Positions 54,660-64,000 of a stretch of 64,000 nucleotides of DNA are shown in pieces (the first letter of the stretch is position 1; the number at the start of each line of letters is the position of its first letter). The notes under the pieces are model-generated. The model saw only the letters and a program-made list of their open reading frames with translations, did not search any database and was not told where the DNA came from. A program made the position numbers and the translations under genes. Source of the DNA: Cercospora beticola (taxonomy: Eukaryota > Ascomycota > Dothideomycetes > Mycosphaerellales > Mycosphaerellaceae); contig NC_088935.1 of NCBI RefSeq assembly GCF_033473495.1, positions 4,526,001 to 4,590,000 on the forward strand, in the 5' to 3' direction.

Positions 54660-57358
54660 ATGCCACGAAACATGTCAGGTAAGCAAAACACGACCCAAGG
54701 CTGTTCGGCGCCTGTTGCACGGCGACAGCGACCGTCAGCCTCGAAGTCTCCGACGGCGCCTTATGGCGCTATGTGTCCAGTGGGTCACTTACTGACGCTA
54801 TTGCAGACGAACCACGTCGATCCGGTCGGGCCACCAAAGGGCAGCACAAGAATGCTTCTTCCTCTCCTGCACCAAGTGCAAAGCCGGCCAAAGGAAGCAA
54901 GCCCAAGGGCAGTAAGAAGTCGGAGCGGGAGCCAGCCACGCAGCAAAATCATGAGGGAGCGGACGATGAAGAGGAGGAGGAGTTGATTCGCTGTATTTGC
55001 GGCAATGACAATCCCAAGGACAAACGCGCCTTCATCGGGTGTGATGCATGCACTGTATGGCAGCACAACGTCTGCATGGGTGTGCACGACGACGAGGATG
55101 ATGTGCCTGAGCACTATTTCTGCGAAGAATGTCGGCCGCAAGAGCATCTCGAGACCGTGCAGGCCATTCGTCGTGGAGAGAAGATTTGGGAAACTCGTAA
55201 CAAAATCTTCAACAACGAGAAGAAAATGAGCAAGAGCCGCAAGAGCAAAGCCAAGAATGGCGAAGACTTCAGGCCCGGTTGGCTCAAAAAGGACGTACCG
55301 CCAGAGCCAGCTGATCTAGAAGGAGACCATGAGCCCGAGGCCGAGCCGGAGACGAAGGAGACGAAGGAGGCCAAAGAAGTACAAGACACACAAGAAGCGA
55401 AGCAGACACAGGAGACACAAGAGGTCAAGCCTTCTGTAGAGGACACAGCAGACAGTGCTCCGCAGCATGGTAACGGGAAGGAGAGCTCTCCTGAGGTGGG
55501 AAACAAGCGCAAGAGAGCTGTGGCAAAGCACGACGAAACAACTCCAGACGACGCTCCGACTCGCCCTAGCCGACAGGAGAAACGTCGCAAGTCGTCCGCT
55601 GCGCCAGGAAAAGCTGCCACAGCAACCACTGCGACGCCTGCCGATGCGGATACCGCTTTGGTGAACATTAACGAGCTGCCCCCGAATCGTCAGAAGCCTG
55701 CAAAGGCATTGGCAGATATCATCACTACGGCTGTGCGAGATCGTGTCAAGTCCGACTTCAAGATACCAAAAGGTGAAACCGCGGAGAGTCTGGGTGCTTT
55801 GCATGGCGCACGTATCGAATATGCCGTGCACATGAACTATGAGGGCAACTCGCAAGCATATGGTGTTCAATGTAGAGCTTTGTTCGCGAATCTCAAGAAG
55901 AACCATGTCTTGGTGCAGCGTATCCTGAAAGGCTCGCTGTCCGCGGACGAGATAGCAACGATGAGTAGCAGCGACATGGCCAGTGAGGACCTTCAGCGTG
56001 AGCGAGCTGAGATGAAGGAAATGCTTGATCGCCAAGCGACGGTCGATCAACCGGAAGGACCAAGATATGCACAAGACCACAAGGGCTACCATCTCATCGA
56101 GGGTGAAGGTCAGACTGCTCCGCCTGTGCAAGCTGCGGATTCGAACCCAGTTGCGCAAAGCGCATCACCACCACAGCCGGCCAAAGCCCCTTTGGCCGTC
56201 GATACTAGCAAACAAACAGCAAGCAATCGTCGTTCTTCCAGTCAACAATTTGACATGAACAACATTTGGGCCAAGACTGCAAACTCGCCGACGCTGCCAA
56301 CCGGACAAGGCGGACCTGCACGTCCCGCGCAGGCGTCGACACGCCGTCGCAGCTCTGTACATCGCCCGCAAGCACCACAGAATGGTGCTAAGGATGATCC
56401 TGATGTCGATCGGATGCTGCAAGATAACGATGATACGTATCCCCAAGCAGAAGGCGAGGGGAGCACGGTCGTGTGGAGGGGAAAGGTAGTGCAGACCAGT
56501 GAAGAAAGCGCTCCTGTTGTCAACGCACGGTTCGTGGCAGGACGTGATTTGCAGCCGGTCACGCTGTGGCAGAATCTACTCCCTCAAACGCTTTCTATCG
56601 ATGGCAGGCTTCAAATACCGAAAGCCGAAGAGTATTTGTGCGGGCTGCGATGGAGCTCCAGCAGCGACGTCTCAGTGTTGCAGCTCACGCCGGGCGAGAA
56701 TATCGAAGCCTTCAACAGCGTCTTTGACTACTTCCACAGCCGCCAACGCTATGCGGTCGTGGAGAAGGACAAGCCGGCGATGGTCAAAGACCTATACATC
56801 ATACCCGTGGAAGCTGGCGAGGCTCTTCCGGGTCACATTAATATGCTCGAGCACTGTACCTTGCGCAAGCCGGTCCAGGAGCGCACCATGCTCGCCACGC
56901 TCATCATAGCGCGTGCACCCGACAGTCCTATCAAAGACGCCGGACCTCAGCAGGCTTCGGCGAACGGACATCTCCCACCACACGTGCGACAGAGCATCGG
57001 TGGACCGGCAGGATCCCCGTTGAATGCACAGCACCCAAACTTTTCGCCATCCAATGCTGTTCAAGCGCAACCTGCGTATGGCGGCCCACCGGCTTTCCCT
57101 CCAAATCCGTACGGACCACAGGCGCAGCACCACTCGCCTCCCGCGCAGCCCGTTCAGCAACAGCCGCACGCAAACCCACTCGTCAGCCAAATCCTAGGCG
57201 ACCTTCAGTACGCGCCGACAGCGCAGCTCATCTTCAATTCGGCCCCCAATATCAGCACTGATCAGTTGCAAAACCTGCGTGCCATTCTGGAAGAAGATGT
57301 GAATGCCCGAACAGATTTCGAAGCACTAACTCGAAGGCTGTATGCTGGCGGAAGATAG
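54660..57358 (+). CDS. BYE1: BYE1-like transcription elongation factor (PHD, TFIIS-like, SPOC)
   Basis: Exon 1 (54660-54678) encodes MPRNMS; a 128-nt intron leads to exon 2 (54807-57358), for 856 aa. The join gives MSDEPRRSGRATKGQH, the usual fungal BYE1 start; the second ATG (54672) may be the real one. Domains in order: PHD finger (IRCICGNDNPKDKRAFIGCD..FCEEC, about 80-130); TFIIS central-like domain (KALADIITTAVRDRVKSDF..LFANLKKNHVLVQRILKGSL); and SPOC domain (STVVWRGKVVQTSEE..AEEYLCGLRW). The tail is Pro/Gln-rich. In yeast, Bye1 binds RNA polymerase II and methylated H3K4 on early transcribed chromatin. Confidence 0.92.
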
Positions 57359-57737
57359 TTTCTGCAATTATTACCCATGGTATGACTCAGTTTGGCAATG
57401 TCGAGTAGTTGCACTGTAGTTCCCTGCGGCCATCGGAGGCTGCAATGTGAGGGAAGAAGCTAGGATGAGATAGGCATGAACTGTACATAAAATTGTCCTC
57501 GAAGGAAGCATGAATGAGAACAGCATGAATGGCTCGCGCCACGTAGCAATGTAGCCAAATGCAAGCATCAAAGTATCTCTATTGTGTCTTGCAACGTGAA
57601 TGACTGTGCATGTTGCAGAGGGGTTGTCCACTGTGCAAAATGTGGGGTCTGCGTCGGCTGAGTCACCCATGCGGGCAGACATGTGAAATTGTGGGAGCAG
57701 TGACTTTGTGTCTGCACCACTCCATCACAACCACAAC
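57359..57737. other. Intergenic / LysRS promoter
   Basis: 379 bp; nothing recognised besides the expected 3' UTR and promoter. Confidence 0.4.
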
Positions 57738-59757
57738 ATGGCAGCCCAGCAAGCAGCAGACGCGGTGAAGGATGCCGTCAACACCGTGACCGAGAAGGTG
57801 TCGTCGCTCACGACGGGCGCTGGCAGCAACGACAATGGCACGGACAATGCCAACACCGGAGGCACCACACCGAACTTGGTCTTGGACGAGGTCACTGGCG
57901 AGAAGGTGTCCAAGTCGGAGTTGAAGAAGCGAATCAAGGCGAGAGAGAAGGAGGCTAAGAAGGCTGCCGCACCGCCCAAGCAAGCGCCAGCGAGCAGCAA
58001 GAAGAAGGTCGGCGGTGCACAGGACGACGAGGCACAGCTCAACCCAAACCAGTACTTCGAGATTCGATCCCGTGCTGTTAAGCGTATGAAGGAGACGAGC
58101 AGCCCCAACCCATACCCGCACAAATTCCACGTCACCTACGATCTGCGCGACTTTGAGAAGGACTTCGGACACCTCAAGAAGGGCGATGTGCTCAAGGATA
58201 AGGCTATTAGCGTGGGCGTGCGCATTTACAATATTCGTACATCTGGGGAGAACTTGCGTTTCTACGAGGTGGCTGTCAATGGCGCCGAGATTCAAATCAT
58301 GGCTCAGAATCTGGAGAGCACGAGCGCTACACCCTTCGCCGAGCAGCACGATATCCTGCGTCGTGGCGACATTATTGGTGTGACAGGATACCCAGGGCGA
58401 ACCAGCCCCAAGCGTGAGGACAACCCGGGCGAGCTCTCTATCTTCGCTCAAGAGGTCACATTGTTGGCACCGTGTCTGCACCAAATTCCTTCTGAGCACT
58501 ATGGCTTCCGAGACCAGGAATCGCGGTACCGCAACCGCCACCTTGACATGATCATGAACAAGAGCACGGTTGACACATTCATCGCACGATCCAAGATTGT
58601 GCGATATGTGAGGAATTACTTTGACAACAATGGATTCTATGAGCTTGAAACTCCCATCCTTCTCAAGTCTGCTGGTGGCGCCACAGCCAAGCCTTTCTTC
58701 ACACATCACAACGACCTGAACATGACTCTCGCTTTGCGTATTGCCACAGAACTGCCACTCAAGCAGCTCGTGATAGGTGGTATTCACAGAGTCTATGAGC
58801 TCGGTCGCCAATTCAGAAATGAGGGCATTGACCTGACTCACAACCCAGAGTTCACCACCTGTGAGTACTACGAAGCCTTCGCTGATGTTTACGATGTCAT
58901 GGAACGCACCGAGGAGCTGGTCGAAGGAATGGTCAAGTTCGTAACAGGCGGACTTCAAACCAAGTTCACCACAGTCGACGGTGAGGTGTACGATGTCAAC
59001 TGGGCCAAGCCTTGGAAGCGGATAGAGATGATTCCCGCACTTGAGGAGGCGTGCGGGGAGAAGTTCCCTCCAGGAGACCAATTGCATACAGCAGAGACCA
59101 ACGAATTCCTGCGACGCATGCTCAAGAAGACTGGCCTCGAATGCACGCCTCCATTGACCAACGCGCGCATGATCGACAAGATGGTGGGCGAATTCATCGA
59201 AGAGAAGTGCATCAATCCTACCTTCATTACTGGGCATCCACAAGTCATGAGTCCTCTGGCCAAGTACCATCGCGCGAATGCCGGACTTTGCGAACGTTTC
59301 GAAGCATTTGTCTGCAAGAAGGAAATTGTGAATGCATACACCGAGTTGAACGACCCATTCGATCAGCGATTGCGTTTCGAGGAGCAGGCCAACCAAAAGG
59401 CTCAAGGAGATGATGAGGCACAGCCACTGGATGAAGGCTTCTTGAACGCACTCGAGTATGGTTTGCCACCTACCGGTGGATGGGGTATGGGAATTGATCG
59501 TATGGTCATGTTCTTGACGAACAATTACAGCATCAAGGAGGTGCTCACCTTCCCATTCATGGTATGATTATTATGTGACCTTCGGAGTTCTCCGTTGCAT
59601 TGACTGACTCGTATTACAGAAGGATGAAATTCAGGCTCCAAAGCCTAAGGCGGCTGAGGTGGTGGACGTCGAGCCTGTGCCAGTGGAAGGAATCAGTAAG
59701 CAACGAACCACTCCCCACATTCCAAGCAGCTGCTAACGATTTGTAGCGCACAAGTGA
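57738..59757 (+). CDS. KRS1: Lysyl-tRNA synthetase, cytosolic
   Basis: Exons 57738-59561, 59620-59695 and 59747-59757 give 636 aa. A Lys/Ala-rich N-terminal extension ([20 protein letters not shown]..) should help bind tRNA. The OB-fold anticodon domain follows, then the class II core: motif 2 [21 protein letters not shown], motif 3 [14 protein letters not shown], and [18 protein letters not shown]. The C-terminal tail is assembled across two introns, [23 protein letters not shown]; the last exon is only 11 nt. If intron 1 is retained, translation stops after one codon (GTA TGA), giving a nearly complete enzyme without the tail. A 580-codon open frame on the opposite strand is a codon-usage shadow. 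Confidence 0.95.
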
Positions 59758-60079
59758 TCGAATAGCCATCTATCGAAGATGCGAGGTTCCCCTCAGCTTC
59801 TCAACTTCCCCTCTATGCAACTGTGTATTGGATCGTCCATTGGCATAGATGCAACCACTGCAGCACTGCCGTCAGAGTCGGGTAGCTTGTGTGGAAGGGG
59901 CATGACGATTGTGATGAGGAAAATGGTGCAACGTGGCTGATACCCAAAGAAAACTGCTGGCGCTCCGACAATTGCCACAACTTGGTGTAGTAGAAAAGTG
60001 CATATCTGCAGCACATGCTCAGCCAAACGGCATAGACGAGAAGAGACTAGAATTACACTGTTGCTATGCACCCTATTAC
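59758..60079. other. Convergent intergenic region
   Basis: 322 bp between the stops of LysRS and SLS1; no feature recognised. Confidence 0.4.
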
Positions 60080-62518
60080 TCATACAGATGACACTTTGCT
60101 GAGAGACCCTTGAGCAGCTTTTGTCAGCGAGTCCGCAACAGCCAACGCTGTAGAAGCGAGGAAATATTTGGAGCCATTCAAAGATGCTGCACCATCATCG
60201 CCGCCGGCCGTGGAGGGCACACCGTCAGTGTTGGCATCCTGACTGTCGCCATCATGATCGGTTCTTTTCCTTGCAGCCTTCAATGTCAATTTAGTGCTCG
60301 GGCCAAACACGGTGCCACCGTCCACCTCCTTGTACTCCAGTCGCAAGTCATTGTCGGGTGTGTCAAACTTTGCACCCTGTAGCTCTTGCTGCTGAGCTTC
60401 AAGGAAGTCATTTTTGAGACCGAATATCCGACTCTGCGTCTGCTCGAACCTCTCCAGGAGATATGTGACAGGGATCTGTTGATCTGCGCCTGGTGTTTGT
60501 GTCTGGCCGCTGACAAGCGATGATGGCAGAAGAATGTTCAATTCTGGCGGTGCAGACAAGACTTCGTCCTTTGCTTGCATCGACCGTTGTACCTCCCGCG
60601 CAAAATTCGCGATCTCTGGATCTTGTCGAGCAGCGTCCAGATCGGCGAATAGTGTTTGATTTTGTGTGAACAGGAGGTCCACGGCATTGCATGGCAACGG
60701 GACTTGCATTATCCGTGTCTGTACGATGGCTCGCATTCCAGCGAACATGAGTTCGCGCTCTTCATCTGCTGAAAATCCGAAGAGAAGCTGGACTTGTGGC
60801 AGGGAATGTGAGGTTTTCTCCTGGGTGGGCTTTGGAACAAGATGGACCCTCAATTGTGGTGCTCCAAGGTCAATAGGCGCCCTCGTCTCTTTGACGGCAT
60901 CTCCTGAGTGGATGCGATGTGGTGCTCGATAGGTACCGATACTTGATAGAGCACTTTCGATGCCCGGAAGACGATACTGCGTGATTCTGTGCTTGACTGC
61001 TTTCTGGTTGTTCGGCTGTGCATCTGTTTGAAGAAACTTGACAAAATCGGCCCGCCAGTTGCTCGATAATCCTCCATTTCCTCTCCAATAGCCGGAGAGC
61101 TGGCTTTCAGTTGCTTCCGACTGTAGCATTGATTCACCTTCATGGAGTCGCTCTGTAATTTCAGTAGCAATGCGATGTCTTTGCGCAGATGACATCTCAG
61201 TACCCGCAGGAAACTCCTGGTATGCTTGTACTTGACGAGCGAGATCTTCGCTCCTCTGTCGTATGTGCAGTCCGTTGACGCTGCTGTCCACTGGCAACAG
61301 GGAAGGCTTGCGCTTGTCACCTCGAGAGAATGATGATGGAATGTATGCAGATGTGGTCGTTGCGGCAGAGAATGTGGACAGATTCAGCATTGAAAGGAGC
61401 AGACGGCGAGCATGATTCGCGCCAACGTCAGTCCTGTTGTATATGGTGATCAAGTTACGCCCTTGGCTGACAATCACAGACTTGGTAGTTCTCGAAACGA
61501 GCGCCAATTCCTCATCACTGCAGTACGCGCTAGCAGGCACGCCAAGATCGGCGAAATTGATACGCATTGGTCGAACAGCGGACAACGCCAGTTCGAGCTG
61601 GTAGGCGACCTCTTCCGCGTCCCTTCTGCGGCCAGTGATCCTCAGAATGCTGTCTGGCGGGTATTGCTCGATCTTTGTAGCCTCCAAAAGAAAGGGAGCA
61701 GAGATCAGATTTTGGTAATAGGAGTTGTCATCTGTACCTGAGAGGTCGAAGAGCATTGACAGCTGCCATGGCTGTAGAGCGAGCTCAAGCTCTCCGACCT
61801 CCTGTTCTTCGGAGAAGACAGTCACTCCCCAGGCAAGACGAAGGACTCGCTCGGCAGTGCGCAGTTTCCTACTCGCCACGCTCGGTTTGACAAGCTTCGT
61901 GCGGCGAACTTGCAGAGGCGTGCGATCCGGTTGCCACGGCGATGCCTGCAAGCCTTTTCCATGTGCCTTTAAAGCAGAACCTGCTGCCAGACGAGCATCA
62001 GGGCGGAAATTGGCTCTGAGGTATTGCAAAAGTTGGGGCAGTTTGTAGTCATGGGCCAGGCGCTCTCGTAGAGTCTCAAACTGTGCGGTTTCCAGTATAG
62101 ATGAATCCGGCCGCAACGAGTCGATCGATGCATTTACCTCGACCTCGTCCGGAGCGGGGCCTTGACCGGTGATGGCATCCTCTACCTCTCGAGCGCTAAG
62201 TGAGCTGTGCCCGGGGCGTGGCGCGGGCGTGATGGTGTCGTCCTGAGCATCGCGGAGCACAATCACGCTGGTGGCCTCGTTGAGAGCCTTGCGCTGCAGC
62301 TCGGCCGACTCGACGCGCTGCCGCTTCCGGCCCTTGCCCACGATGCGCTCATGACCCTGCAGCTGCAGTGTCTTCCAGGAGGTCGGCGACGGGGAGTGAT
62401 ATGCACGATTCGTGGGAGTACGGGCAGCGGAAAGTGCCAGGAAGCCACCGAGGCGTGCTCTCGCAGCAGCAGGAGCGTCGCAGGACAGCACTTCCCGGAG
62501 ACGAGTACTCACGCGCAT
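60080..62518 (-). CDS. SLS1: SLS1-like mitochondrial gene-expression protein
   Basis: A single frame of 812 aa. The N-terminus MRVSTRLREVLSC.. is basic with Ala/Ser and no early acidic cluster beyond one Glu, compatible with mitochondrial import. KH-like segments appear in the middle (LISAPFLLEATKIEQYPPDSILRITGRR; VIVSQGRNLITIYNR), as in the Sls1 family. Yeast Sls1 sits at the mitochondrial inner membrane and couples mitochondrial transcription to translation. No clear transmembrane helix is seen by eye. Overall similarity supports the family; orthology to yeast Sls1 is likely but not proven. It shares a 195-bp divergent promoter with the carrier gene. Confidence 0.82.
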   Translation of the reverse strand: MRVSTRLREVLSCDAPAAARARLGGFLALSAARTPTNRAYHSPSPTSWKTLQLQGHERIVGKGRKRQRVESAELQRKALNEATSVIVLRDAQDDTITPAPRPGHSSLSAREVEDAITGQGPAPDEVEVNASIDSLRPDSSILETAQFETLRERLAHDYKLPQLLQYLRANFRPDARLAAGSALKAHGKGLQASPWQPDRTPLQVRRTKLVKPSVASRKLRTAERVLRLAWGVTVFSEEQEVGELELALQPWQLSMLFDLSGTDDNSYYQNLISAPFLLEATKIEQYPPDSILRITGRRRDAEEVAYQLELALSAVRPMRINFADLGVPASAYCSDEELALVSRTTKSVIVSQGRNLITIYNRTDVGANHARRLLLSMLNLSTFSAATTTSAYIPSSFSRGDKRKPSLLPVDSSVNGLHIRQRSEDLARQVQAYQEFPAGTEMSSAQRHRIATEITERLHEGESMLQSEATESQLSGYWRGNGGLSSNWRADFVKFLQTDAQPNNQKAVKHRITQYRLPGIESALSSIGTYRAPHRIHSGDAVKETRAPIDLGAPQLRVHLVPKPTQEKTSHSLPQVQLLFGFSADEERELMFAGMRAIVQTRIMQVPLPCNAVDLLFTQNQTLFADLDAARQDPEIANFAREVQRSMQAKDEVLSAPPELNILLPSSLVSGQTQTPGADQQIPVTYLLERFEQTQSRIFGLKNDFLEAQQQELQGAKFDTPDNDLRLEYKEVDGGTVFGPSTKLTLKAARKRTDHDGDSQDANTDGVPSTAGGDDGAASLNGSKYFLASTALAVADSLTKAAQGSLSKVSSV

Positions 62519-62713
62519 GAATGGTGGCAGTCGACAGGCGGTGGTCGTGGCAGAGGCTCATCGGAAGTGTCGCCAGTGCCAAGACGCGCCGCACCTCGGG
62601 AGTGAAGTCCGTGACTCGTATCAGATTATCTGATGTGATGATGCGTTGGACTCGCCCAACCTGAGGCAGTGTGAAGCAGAGCAGAGCAGGAGCGAGACGA
62701 CGAGGTGGATGGG
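62519..62713. promoter_or_regulatory. Divergent promoter SLS1 / mitochondrial carrier
   Basis: 195 bp between two genes for mitochondrial proteins; shared control is possible. No motif assigned. Confidence 0.35.
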
Positions 62714-64000
62714 ATGTCGAGCAACAACAACACCAATGCCGACATCTGGATCGCTGGTGCCTTTGCCGTTCGTTCTTTCCTATGTCCATTTGATCGTCCC
62801 GTCATCCCGCTGACTTTTCGTTCCTGCAGGCCTTCAGTGTTGATCTAGTCGGTATGCATCTACAAGTCATCCACAGCAGCCATATACACGACTCTCCTCT
62901 AATTTACGCGCCCTGTCACAGTATACCCCCTCGATACAATAAAGACTCGTCTCCAAAGTCCCGACTACGCGCGCCTGTATCAAAACAATGGCAAGCTGTA
63001 CAGAGGCGTCTATCAAGGCGTGGGAAGCGTCATAATCGCCACTCTGCCTTCGTCCGGAGCCTTCTTCACTACCTACGAAGGCATCAAGTCGATCCTGACG
63101 ACCGCCAACCAACGAGGCAATGGCAACGGCGAGGGGTCTGGAACCTACGTCCCTGCTGCTCTTGTGCACGCGGCCGCATGTAAGTGAGGCAGTTCTCAGC
63201 AAGCCTACTAGTTACCTCGCCAATGCCTGGGCAATGACCAATGACACACATGCATACCGTGAGCTGTGAGAGATGCTAACACTTCACAGCTGGCACCGCG
63301 GAGCTGGTCTCTTGCGCCATCCTGACACCCGCCGAAGTCATCAAGCAAAATGCCCAAATGGTCGACAACTCACGTACAGATCGCCCGCGTGTCAATGCGA
63401 CTCTGCAGACTATTAAACGCTTCCGATCCAATCCCCTCGCGTTGTGAGTAGATCACACATTCCTAATTCCTCATCCTCTACTAACAAGCGCTCTTCAGAT
63501 GGCGTGGCTACACTGCGCTGGCCGGACGCAACCTCCCCTTCACTGCGATGCAATTTCCCATGTTCGAGAAGATCAAGGAGCAAATTCGTCGCTATCGAGA
63601 TGAGCGTGGCATCAGAACGCATACGTTGTTCGAGAGCGGCATGATTACTGCTGTCAGCGCAGGCGGTAAGTGAAGACCGTACCATTTTCCAGAACCAAGC
63701 AATAACACAACTCACAGCGGGCGGAAGCATCGCCGCAGTAATCACAACTCCAGTAGACGTCGTGAAAACCCGTCTCATGCTCTCAGCAATCGACAATCCT
63801 CAGGAAAAATCCGCTCCAACTCCAACAGAAAGCGTCAAACAAGCAAAAAACGCTCTCGTAGACGCCACTGGCAAAACTGTCGAAGCCGTCAAGAAAAGTC
63901 CTCTGGAAGCCGTGAAGAACATAGCAAAACCAGGAAACAAATCGAGTATCACAATCGCTCGAGAAGTCATTCAGCAAGAAGGCATCAAAGGCTTATTTCG
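62714..64000 (+). CDS. Mitochondrial carrier family transporter, possibly SAM-carrier-like (3' end outside window)
   Basis: Exons 62714-62767, 62830-62851, 62922-63179, 63290-63443, 63499-63665 and 63718 to beyond 64000 are joined by five short introns. The product starts MSSNNNTNADIWIAGAFA-AFSVDLV-VYPLDTIKTRLQ. Three carrier repeats are recognisable by their signatures: YPLDTIKTRLQ in repeat 1, TPAEVIKQNAQ in repeat 2, and TPVDVVKTRLM in repeat 3. The last is followed by an unusual Lys/Ala-rich insertion (about 60 residues, KSAPTPTESVKQ..) before the next helix. Placement near the S-adenosylmethionine carrier (Pet8) is a tentative guess from the repeat motifs; other inner-membrane carriers are possible. 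Confidence 0.88.

Noticed and set aside
57663..59405. 580-codon open frame on the minus strand
   Set aside because: It lies exactly opposite the LysRS coding sequence, begins without a good ATG context, and its Leu/Val/Cys-rich translation has no motif. Such antisense frames follow from the codon usage of highly expressed genes.

Overview
This window reads as nuclear DNA of a filamentous ascomycete (Pezizomycotina). A Dothideomycete is my best guess, from overall protein resemblance only. The evidence is: mostly intron-poor genes with 46-130 nt GT..AG introns carrying CTGAC/CTAAC branch points, a fungal-type phytochrome, an AcuK-type gluconeogenesis activator, Zn2Cys6 regulators, and housekeeping proteins in fungal versions. 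I find 22 protein-coding genes on both strands, the first and last cut by the window edges, plus two short non-autonomous DNA transposons. I see no tRNA, rRNA, CRISPR array or secondary-metabolite cluster.

Layout. 1-1379 (-): degenerate PPCDC-like flavoprotein domain joined to ankyrin-like repeats (partial). 3159-7766 (+): phytochrome histidine kinase. 8993-11133 (+): PEP carboxykinase, convergent with PAN2 (11437-14904, -). 15298-16521 (+): SIRT5-like sirtuin, divergent from PAN2. 16709-18169: ICP55-like mitochondrial aminopeptidase. 18618-20592: DBF4. 21049-21556: ATG12, tail-to-tail with panB (21578-22585, -). 23155-24959 (-): STK32/YANK-type kinase. 25618-26121: inverted-repeat element with a 9-bp target duplication. 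27305-28207 (-): UBC8-type E2. 29404-30214 (-): proteasome subunit PRE9, divergent from a WW/FF-domain protein (30409-32070). 34485-36669: AcuK. 37025-37858 (-): riboflavin kinase. 38148-39221: RGG-rich protein. 39468-40462: SDR. 40979-43323: Zn2Cys6 factor. 43388-48418 (-): RIF1, divergent from RIC8 (48689-50258). 50824-52098 (-): unknown protein with one hydrophobic segment. 52912-53646 (-): ZNF830/CCDC16-like protein. 53724-54144: TA-flanked inverted-repeat element. 54660-57358: BYE1. 57738-59757: lysyl-tRNA synthetase. 60080-62518 (-): SLS1. 62714-64000+: mitochondrial carrier (partial).

Most of the content is core cell biology: mRNA decay, replication control, autophagy, proteolysis, translation, mitochondrial expression, and FMN and CoA precursors. 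The clearest functional link is AcuK with PEP carboxykinase, a regulator and its expected target about 23 kb apart. The most unusual signals are a putative one-nucleotide exon in the E2 gene, the two inverted-repeat elements (one only 77 bp from a start codon), and the flavoprotein-ankyrin fusion whose catalytic residues are replaced. Exon coordinates were derived by hand from splice signals and family conservation, and need transcript support.
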